Positions 58,336 to 64,000 of a stretch of 64,000 nucleotides of DNA are shown piece by piece. Where the stretch lies: NCBI RefSeq assembly GCF_018403745.1, contig NZ_BOVP01000007.1, positions 32,619-96,618 on the forward strand, written 5' to 3'. The notes under the pieces were generated by a model. The model was given only the letters and a program-made list of their open reading frames with translations, was not told the origin of the DNA and did not search any database. Each line of letters starts with the position of its first letter. Position 1 is the stretch's first letter. Source of the stretch: Lactococcus formosensis (lineage in GTDB: Bacteria > Bacillota > Bacilli > Lactobacillales > Streptococcaceae). The position numbers were made by a program, and so were the translations under genes.

Positions 58336-58935
58336 ATGAAAAATAAAAAGAGAGGCTTTTGGCAGGAAGCCATCCGTGTCACGAAAGAAAATGATCCTGC
58401 TGCACGAACTGGGCTAGAAGTTCTCTTGACCTATCCGGGAGTAAAGGCTCTAGCAGCACATCGATTTAGTCACTGGCTTTGGACACATAACTTTAAACTT
58501 TGGGCTCGGATGAATTCACAGTTTTGGCGATTTTGGACACAAATCGAAATTCATCCAGGAGCAACGATTGCTCACGGGGTATTTATTGACCACGGCTCTG
58601 GATTGGTTATCGGTGAGACAGCGATAGTGGAAACTAACGTCAAGCTTTATCATGGCGTAACTCTTGGAGGAACAGGGAAAGATAAAGGAAAACGTCATCC
58701 CACGGTACGCAAAGGTGCCTTAATATCAGCCCACTCACAATTGCTTGGTCCTATCGAAATTGGTGAAAATGCCAAAGTAGGTGCTGGGGCTGTTGTCGTA
58801 AGTGATGTCCCACCCGATGTTACAGTGGTAGGAATTCCAGCAAAAGTTGTTCGAGTGAAGGGGCAAAAAGACTCAGAGAAAATTTCGTCCATAGAAGAAA
58901 AAAGGGAGGCGAGCTATCATGCTTCACATCTATAA
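58336..58935 (+). CDS. cysE: Serine O-acetyltransferase
   Basis: 199 aa from the ATG at 58336; the ATG at 58330 would lie upstream of the predicted transcript start. First step of cysteine synthesis. N-terminal helical part (DPAARTGLEVLLTYPGVKALAAHR) and C-terminal left-handed beta-helix (GAVVVSDVPPDVTVVGIPAKVV) with IDHGSGLVIGETA. Overlaps cysS by 17 bases: cysteine synthesis and cysteinyl-tRNA charging in one operon, as in Bacillus. Confidence 0.95.
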   Translation: MKNKKRGFWQEAIRVTKENDPAARTGLEVLLTYPGVKALAAHRFSHWLWTHNFKLWARMNSQFWRFWTQIEIHPGATIAHGVFIDHGSGLVIGETAIVETNVKLYHGVTLGGTGKDKGKRHPTVRKGALISAHSQLLGPIEIGENAKVGAGAVVVSDVPPDVTVVGIPAKVVRVKGQKDSEKISSIEEKREASYHASHL

Positions 58936-60271
58936 TACAATGACAAGAAAAATCGAGGAATTCCATCCCCTCGAAGAAAATAAAATTAAGATGTATGTTT
59001 GTGGACCAACAGTCTATAACTACATTCATATCGGCAATGCACGCTCTGTCGTTGCTTTCGATGTAATTCGTAGATATATGGAATACCGTGGCTTTGAAGT
59101 GACCTATGTTTCGAATTTTACAGATGTTGATGATAAAATTATCAAAGGAGCCGTTCAGGAGAATCTTACACCACTTGAATTATCTGACAAATATATTGCA
59201 GCATTCTATCAAGATACTGATGCTCTCAATGTTAAACGTGCAACTGCAAATCCAAGAGCGACAAATTATATTGACAAAATGATCACTTTTATTCAAGATC
59301 TAATGGATAAAGGGTTTGCTTATGAAGCAGAAGGGGATGTCTATTTCCGTGTCGCCAAATCAGAAGGGTATGCTAAACTTGCAAATAAAAATTTAGAAGA
59401 ACTTCTCCAAGGCGCTTCTGGTCGAACAGATGAAGAAACAGCACGTAAAGAAAGTCCAGCGGACTTTGCATTATGGAAAGCTGCGAAAAAAGATGAAATC
59501 TCTTGGCCAAGTCCTTGGGGGGAGGGGCGTCCAGGGTGGCACATTGAATGTTCAGTGATGAGCAGTGACCTCTTAGGAGATACTTTAGATATCCATGCTG
59601 GAGGGGCTGACTTGGAGTTTCCTCATCATACCAATGAAATTGCGCAATCAGAAGCTAAAACAGGCAAAAAATTTGTGAACTACTGGATGCACAATGGATT
59701 TGTGAATGTCAGTGGTGAAAAAATGTCCAAGTCTTTAGGAAACTTTAAAACTGTGCATGAAATGCTTGATGTAGTGAGTCCAACTGTTCTCCGTTTTTTC
59801 TTGGCCACCACTCATTATCGTCGTCCTGTAAACTTTACGGATGAAGCCGTACAAGATGCAGAAAACAATGTTAAAAAGATTGAAAATGCCTACCGTAACC
59901 TTGAAGTAGAGGGTCAAGCGGACTTAGAAGTGCTTGCTAAATTTAAAGCAGAATTTGAAACAGCAATGGATGAGGACTTCAATATTGCGAATGGATTGAC
60001 CGTTTTTTATGATTTTATCACTTGGGTAAATAAGGGAAATGGTGGATCAGAAATTAAAGCTTTCTTTGACGATATTCTCTTAATTCTCGGATTGCATTTT
60101 GAAAATCAAGATGTAAGATTAGATGCTGAAATTGAAGAATTAATCGAAGCAAGACAAGCGGCAAGAGCAGCTCGAGATTTCGCTCAAGCCGACAAGATTC
60201 GTGATGAATTAAAGGCACAGGGGATTGTACTTGAAGATACTGCACAGGGTGTGAGGTGGCATCGTGAATAA
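58919..60271 (+). CDS. cysS: Cysteinyl-tRNA synthetase
   Basis: 450 aa. HIGH motif in [15 protein letters not shown] in [10 protein letters not shown], zinc ligands including the Cys in VCGPTVYN and [10 protein letters not shown]. Ribosome-binding site AGGGAGGC inside cysE. Overlaps mrnC by 8 bases. No T-box is present, unlike many Firmicute cys operons. Confidence 0.97.
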   Translation: MLHIYNTMTRKIEEFHPLEENKIKMYVCGPTVYNYIHIGNARSVVAFDVIRRYMEYRGFEVTYVSNFTDVDDKIIKGAVQENLTPLELSDKYIAAFYQDTDALNVKRATANPRATNYIDKMITFIQDLMDKGFAYEAEGDVYFRVAKSEGYAKLANKNLEELLQGASGRTDEETARKESPADFALWKAAKKDEISWPSPWGEGRPGWHIECSVMSSDLLGDTLDIHAGGADLEFPHHTNEIAQSEAKTGKKFVNYWMHNGFVNVSGEKMSKSLGNFKTVHEMLDVVSPTVLRFFLATTHYRRPVNFTDEAVQDAENNVKKIENAYRNLEVEGQADLEVLAKFKAEFETAMDEDFNIANGLTVFYDFITWVNKGNGGSEIKAFFDDILLILGLHFENQDVRLDAEIEELIEARQAARAARDFAQADKIRDELKAQGIVLEDTAQGVRWHRE

Positions 60272-60665
60272 AAAAGACGCAGAATTATTAAATGGTATTG
60301 CGCTAGCTTATATTGGAGATGCCGTTTATGAAGTTTTTGTTAGAGATCACCTTCTAAATAAAGGGCTAACCAAACCAGGAGAACTTCAACGTCAAGCGAC
60401 TCAGTATGTTTCTGCCAAAGCGCAAGCTGCCTTGATTCGTAAAATGGAAGAAGTTGATTTTCTAACTGAAGAAGAACTGCTTTATTTCAAGCGTGGGCGA
60501 AATGCTCACTCTAAAACAACAGCTAAAAACACAGATGTTGTAACGTATCGTGTTTCCACAGGTTTTGAAGCAGTTGTAGGGTTCTTGCACTTGACAAAAA
60601 AGCCAGAGCGTTTAGAAGAATTTGCTGCCTTTTGTATTAAGAATATTGACGTCTCTGTAAAATAG
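60264..60665 (+). CDS. mrnC: Mini-ribonuclease III
   Basis: 133 aa. GTG start inside the cysS end behind GAGGTGG. Matures 23S rRNA termini. RNase III catalytic domain without dsRNA-binding domain: [26 protein letters not shown]. It follows cysS as in Bacillus. Confidence 0.95.
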   Translation: MNKKDAELLNGIALAYIGDAVYEVFVRDHLLNKGLTKPGELQRQATQYVSAKAQAALIRKMEEVDFLTEEELLYFKRGRNAHSKTTAKNTDVVTYRVSTGFEAVVGFLHLTKKPERLEEFAAFCIKNIDVSVK

Positions 60666-60750
60666 TTCAAAATATTTCTCAAAAGCATATTTTTTCGTTA
60701 CAATACATAACAAGAGATGTATATTAAAGAAAAGAAGCTGGGCAAAAAAT

Positions 60751-61122
60751 ATGTATAGAGTAATCACAATGTCAGGCTATGATGAACCATGGTGGTTTTT
60801 TGAAGACTGGCAAAAAGATATTCAATCGGTAGATGAATATGAAGACTTCTATCAAGCTTTGAAAAAGTACAAAAGTGAATGGCTAAAAATGGCAAAAAGC
60901 TATAAAGAGTTTAAAAGCCAAGATGACCTTTTAGCTGCATTCTGGAGAAGTGGAGATGAAATCTGGTGTGAAGAATGCGCAGGCTATCTCCAACGTTATC
61001 AAAGTTTGATGCTTTTAGAAGATTGGCATGTACTTCCAGTAGAGAAAAAGCGCTGGGCGTATGGTAAATCTTCTGGAGAATTACCTCCCAAATTTTGTAA
61101 TAAATTCTGGGATAAAAAATAA
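60751..61122 (+). CDS. DUF1033-family protein
   Basis: 123 aa soluble protein with many Trp and Tyr residues: EPWWFFEDWQKDI, AFWRSGDEIWCEECAGYLQRYQSLMLL. Matches DUF1033, a Lactobacillales family of unknown function. A TACAAT -10 lies upstream; the ribosome-binding site is weak (GAAGCTGGG). Confidence 0.8.
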   Translation: MYRVITMSGYDEPWWFFEDWQKDIQSVDEYEDFYQALKKYKSEWLKMAKSYKEFKSQDDLLAAFWRSGDEIWCEECAGYLQRYQSLMLLEDWHVLPVEKKRWAYGKSSGELPPKFCNKFWDKK

Positions 61123-61129
61123 TCAAGTA

Positions 61130-61165
61130 GAAAAGGCTTCTAGTCATTGAACTAGGAGTCTTTTA
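61130..61165 (+). terminator. DUF1033 terminator
   Basis: AAAAGGCTTCTAGT / ACTAGGAGTCTTTT hairpin. Confidence 0.8.
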
Positions 61166-61264
61166 ATGTCTAAACTTTTCTAAGTAAAATACTATTGAAG
61201 ATTAAATTATTTTGTTATAATTGTTTTATAATTAAATTCTAATCAAAATAGAAAGGAAATATGC

Positions 61265-61813
61265 TTGAAAAAACTACTTGTTATCACTGATATCACATTG
61301 GTTCTTGTGGCTGTTCTTTTAATTTTTGCTGTGCAACAAGATGAGAATTCTGTTGTAGCACCAACGGTAGGGCTTGTTCAAGCAGATCAATATAGTCCAG
61401 AAAAAACAATTAATGTTGAACAGATAAAGAGGGGAAATTTTGAAACAATTCAAGGGGAGTGGGTCAATGATGAAAGTGATATTGATGGTAGAACAGTACG
61501 GATTTTAGACGCAAAAGTGATCAAGCAGAAACGTGAGTTTCATCTCCGTTATGGAGGCATAGATGAACAAACAGGTCAGGTTTACTTATGGATGTATTTG
61601 GAAGGGATTGCTCCTGAAAATGGCTCACGATTTGAGATATACCCTAAAGGTAGTCCTATCCCAGTCAAACTAAGAAATGGTACAATTGATTATTCGGGAA
61701 AATATGATCCGACATTTCGAGGAGAGGACAGAATTCTACCAGAAGGTTCAGCCCGAACAGTAGAAGAGCTTGCTTCATTGGTCCTGTATCGTGATACAGA
61801 AACAAAAGCGTAA
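61265..61813 (+). CDS. DUF6287-like secreted or membrane-anchored protein
   Basis: 182 aa. TTG start, nine bases after AAAGG; the ATG at 61261 is out of frame. One hydrophobic helix (residues 4-24) as signal or anchor, no lipobox. The exported part has QIKRGNFETIQGEWVND, a DUF6287-like strand pattern. Function unknown; monocistronic. Confidence 0.68.
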   Translation: MKKLLVITDITLVLVAVLLIFAVQQDENSVVAPTVGLVQADQYSPEKTINVEQIKRGNFETIQGEWVNDESDIDGRTVRILDAKVIKQKREFHLRYGGIDEQTGQVYLWMYLEGIAPENGSRFEIYPKGSPIPVKLRNGTIDYSGKYDPTFRGEDRILPEGSARTVEELASLVLYRDTETKA

Positions 61814-61833
61814 AAATTAATTGGGGAATACTC

Positions 61834-61862
61834 TTGAAAATATTTTTGAAAAGAGTTAAAAT
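61834..61862 (+). promoter_or_regulatory. mnmG promoter
   Basis: TTGAAA (61834-61839), 17-bp spacer, TAAAAT (61857-61862). Confidence 0.75.
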
Positions 61863-61901
61863 AGTTCTATCATAAAAACTCGATGGTCAAGGCTCGGGAA
61901 G

Positions 61902-61927
61902 ATATGTGCTTTTTAGCATGTATTTTT
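61902..61927 (+). terminator. Attenuator-like hairpin in mnmG leader
   Basis: ATATGTGCT tttt AGCATGTAT hairpin followed by TTTT, within the about 99-nt leader. It could be an attenuator, but no known riboswitch or protein site is visible. Confidence 0.4.
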
Positions 61928-61967
61928 CACTGGCTTTGGCTTTTTGTTTTGTAAAAATGGAGAAATT

Positions 61968-63842
61968 ATGGAATTTCAAGAAAAATATGATGTTATAGTG
62001 ATAGGTGCGGGGCACGCTGGTGTAGAAGCAGCACTCGCCTCAGCTCGTATGGGAAGCAAAACGCTTTTATTAACAATTAACCTCGATATGGTAGCTTTCA
62101 TGCCTTGTAATCCCTCAATCGGTGGGTCTGCTAAAGGAATAGTCGTACGTGAAATCGATGCTCTCGGCGGCGAAATGGGAAAAAATATTGACAAAACTTA
62201 TATTCAGATGAAAATGTTGAATACTGGTAAAGGTCCCGCAGTTCGTGCCTTACGTGCACAAGCAGACAAGGCGCTGTATTCTCAGGAAATGAAGCATACA
62301 GTAGAAAATCAAGAAAATCTAACTTTGCGTCAAGCCATGGTGGAAGAGATTCTGGTGGAAGATGAAAAAGTAACAGGCGTAAAAGTTACAACGGGGGCGA
62401 AGTATGCTGCCCAAGCAGTTATTGTTACTACAGGAACTGCTTTACGCGGTGAAATTATCATCGGTGAGCTTAAATATTCCTCAGGACCAAACAATTCGCT
62501 AGCCTCTGTTAGCTTGGCTGATAACTTACGCAATTTGGGCTTTGAAATTGGACGCTTTAAAACAGGAACGCCACCACGTGTACTCTCATCAAGTATTAAT
62601 TATGACGCGACTGAGATTCAACCAGGAGATGACAAGCCTAATCACTTTAGCTTTTTGTCAAAAGACGAAGATTATCTCAAAGAACAAATCCCTTGTTGGC
62701 TTACATACACAAGTAAAACGACACATGAGATTATTCAAGAAAATTTACACCGTGCCCCAATGTTTTCAGGAATTGTTAAAGGAGTTGGCCCCCGTTATTG
62801 TCCTTCTATAGAAGATAAAGTTGTACGCTTTGCGGACAAACCACGTCATCAACTCTTCTTGGAACCAGAAGGACGGAATACAGAAGAAGTATATATCCAA
62901 GGTCTATCTACAAGTTTACCCGAAGATGTTCAGTTTGATTTGGTCCGTTCCATTCCAGGTTTAGAAGAGGCAAAAATGATGCGTACTGGGTATGCTATCG
63001 AATATGATGTGGTTCTGCCGCATCAGCTCCGTCCAACATTGGAAACAAAACTTGTTTCTGGACTTTTCACTGCGGGGCAAACAAATGGCACATCTGGCTA
63101 TGAAGAAGCAGCAGGTCAAGGACTGGTTGCCGGGATTAACGCTAGTCTTAAAGTTCAAGGTAAAGAAGAGCTTATCCTTAAGCGAAGTGATGCATATATT
63201 GGTGTAATGATTGATGACCTCGTGACCAAAGGTACATTAGAACCCTATCGATTATTGACTTCACGTGCTGAATATCGTTTGATTTTACGCCATGATAACG
63301 CGGATATGCGTTTGACAAGGACAGGACGAGAAATAGGCTTAGTGGATGATGAACGTTGGAATGCTTTCCAAGATAAAGTCACCTCTTATCAAACAGAAAT
63401 TGCTCGTCTCAATAAAGAAAAGCTTAAACCTCTTGCAGATACACAGGAAAAACTGGGGGCTATGGGATTTGGTCCAATTAAAGATGCTTTGACAGGTATT
63501 GAATTCTTAAAACGTCCGGAAGTGAAATATGCGGATGTGATCAGGTTTGTTGGCGAATCTTCTGAGAAACTTGACCGAACTGTTATTGAACTTATTGAAA
63601 CAGAAGTTACTTATGAAGGGTACATCAAAAAAGCAAAAGAACAAGTAGAGAAGATGCACCGCTTAGAAGCTAAACGAATACCTAAGAATATGAATTGGGA
63701 TGCCTTAGACAGTATTGCAACTGAAGCACGACAAAAATTTAAAAAAATAAATCCTGAAACTTTAGGACAAGCTAGTCGTATTTCAGGAGTAAATCCTGCC
63801 GATATTTCTATTTTGATGGTCTATCTTGAAGGAAAAAGATAA
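61968..63842 (+). CDS. mnmG: tRNA uridine 5-carboxymethylaminomethyl modification enzyme MnmG
   Basis: 624 aa from the ATG at 61968, behind ATGGAGAAA; the frame from 61944 includes the leader. FAD-binding [23 protein letters not shown], and the C-terminal helical domain that binds MnmE ([20 protein letters not shown] end). Modifies U34 of tRNAs with MnmE. Confidence 0.97.
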   Translation: MEFQEKYDVIVIGAGHAGVEAALASARMGSKTLLLTINLDMVAFMPCNPSIGGSAKGIVVREIDALGGEMGKNIDKTYIQMKMLNTGKGPAVRALRAQADKALYSQEMKHTVENQENLTLRQAMVEEILVEDEKVTGVKVTTGAKYAAQAVIVTTGTALRGEIIIGELKYSSGPNNSLASVSLADNLRNLGFEIGRFKTGTPPRVLSSSINYDATEIQPGDDKPNHFSFLSKDEDYLKEQIPCWLTYTSKTTHEIIQENLHRAPMFSGIVKGVGPRYCPSIEDKVVRFADKPRHQLFLEPEGRNTEEVYIQGLSTSLPEDVQFDLVRSIPGLEEAKMMRTGYAIEYDVVLPHQLRPTLETKLVSGLFTAGQTNGTSGYEEAAGQGLVAGINASLKVQGKEELILKRSDAYIGVMIDDLVTKGTLEPYRLLTSRAEYRLILRHDNADMRLTRTGREIGLVDDERWNAFQDKVTSYQTEIARLNKEKLKPLADTQEKLGAMGFGPIKDALTGIEFLKRPEVKYADVIRFVGESSEKLDRTVIELIETEVTYEGYIKKAKEQVEKMHRLEAKRIPKNMNWDALDSIATEARQKFKKINPETLGQASRISGVNPADISILMVYLEGKR

Positions 63843-63849
63843 AAAACGA

Positions 63850-63878
63850 AAAATCAGACGCATTCCGTCTGATTTTTC
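63850..63878 (+). terminator. mnmG terminator
   Basis: AAAATCAGACG cattc CGTCTGATTTTT hairpin. Confidence 0.9.
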
Positions 63879-63953
63879 ATATGCCAAGAACGTGACAACG
63901 GCGGGGTTTTCCGAACGAATGCAAAAAAAAACAGAAAAAAGGACAGTTTATTC

Positions 63954-63982
63954 TTGACAGAAGGGAGTGAGTTTGATAGAAT
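63954..63982 (+). promoter_or_regulatory. Strong promoter at window end
   Basis: TTGACA (63954-63959), 17-bp spacer, TAGAAT (63977-63982), overlapped by TATAAT at 63982-63987. The next bases GTTGTCGCGAGA could begin a GTTGTC/GACAAC stem as in rRNA leaders. The product lies outside the window. Confidence 0.6.
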
Positions 63983-64000
63983 ATAATAGTTGTCGCGAGA

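Overview
The window is AT-rich chromosome from a low-GC Gram-positive coccus, most likely a Lactococcus and probably of the L. garvieae/petauri group. The support is: the gene order ftsA-ftsZ-yggS-sepF-yggT-ylmH-divIVA-(T-box)ileS; a 436-residue PepC; an SMK-box (SAM-III) metK leader, which is a Lactobacillales speciality; a MacP gene between a NUDIX gene and mtnN; and an Lsa-like ABC-F gene at the left edge. The species call is inference. I saw no prophage, insertion sequence, CRISPR array, tRNA or rRNA gene.

Layout. 0-3 kb: truncated ABC-F ribosome-protection gene, then a cell-envelope-stress operon (DUF4097 protein plus two tandem PspC-domain proteins) behind a CesR/LiaR-like operator. 3-5.4 kb: birA (minus), metK with its SMK riboswitch, and a long nested hairpin. 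5.5-13 kb: an accessory operon for uronic-acid disaccharides: GntR regulator, unsaturated glucuronyl hydrolase, mannose-family PTS IIB/IIC/IID/IIA, a DUF2264 protein and a discoidin-like protein. Twin GntR operators and a cre site sit at its promoter. 13-26 kb: housekeeping genes rny, gmk, rpoZ and priA, then a nucleoside-salvage block (deoxynucleoside kinase, LOG protein, deoxyribosyltransferase) behind two NrdR-like boxes exactly 42 bp apart, then fmt-rsmB-stp-pknB. 26-33 kb: rpsO, proC, glmU, nudF, macP, mtnN, pepC, rlmB, degV. 33-43 kb: division and cell-wall cluster through ileS, with a T-box leader carrying a duplicated 41-bp palindromic unit. 43-48 kb: two small minus-strand ORFs, tuf, DUF1831 plus a cysteine desulfurase with no ordinary start codon, a decayed-looking intergenic region, and prs. 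48-51 kb: a cobalamin-riboswitch-controlled BtuFCD-type ABC transporter. 51-55.7 kb: cell-surface polysaccharide group (LicD, glycosyltransferase, HAD-like protein, flippase). 56-64 kb: pnp, cysE, cysS, mrnC, DUF1033, DUF6287, mnmG, then a strong outgoing promoter.

How it fits together. Much of the window is core information processing and envelope growth: PknB/Stp signalling, with MacP, FtsA/FtsZ, SepF and DivIVA nearby as typical targets of that kinase in streptococci. The accessory parts are the GAG-type operon, the nucleoside-salvage block, the B12 importer and the polysaccharide genes. The regulatory content is unusually readable: SMK box, T-box, B12 riboswitch, CesR-like, GntR, CcpA and NrdR-like sites, and three genes (fmt, rlmB, cysE) whose promoters place the predicted transcription start at or within about 2 nt of the start codon.
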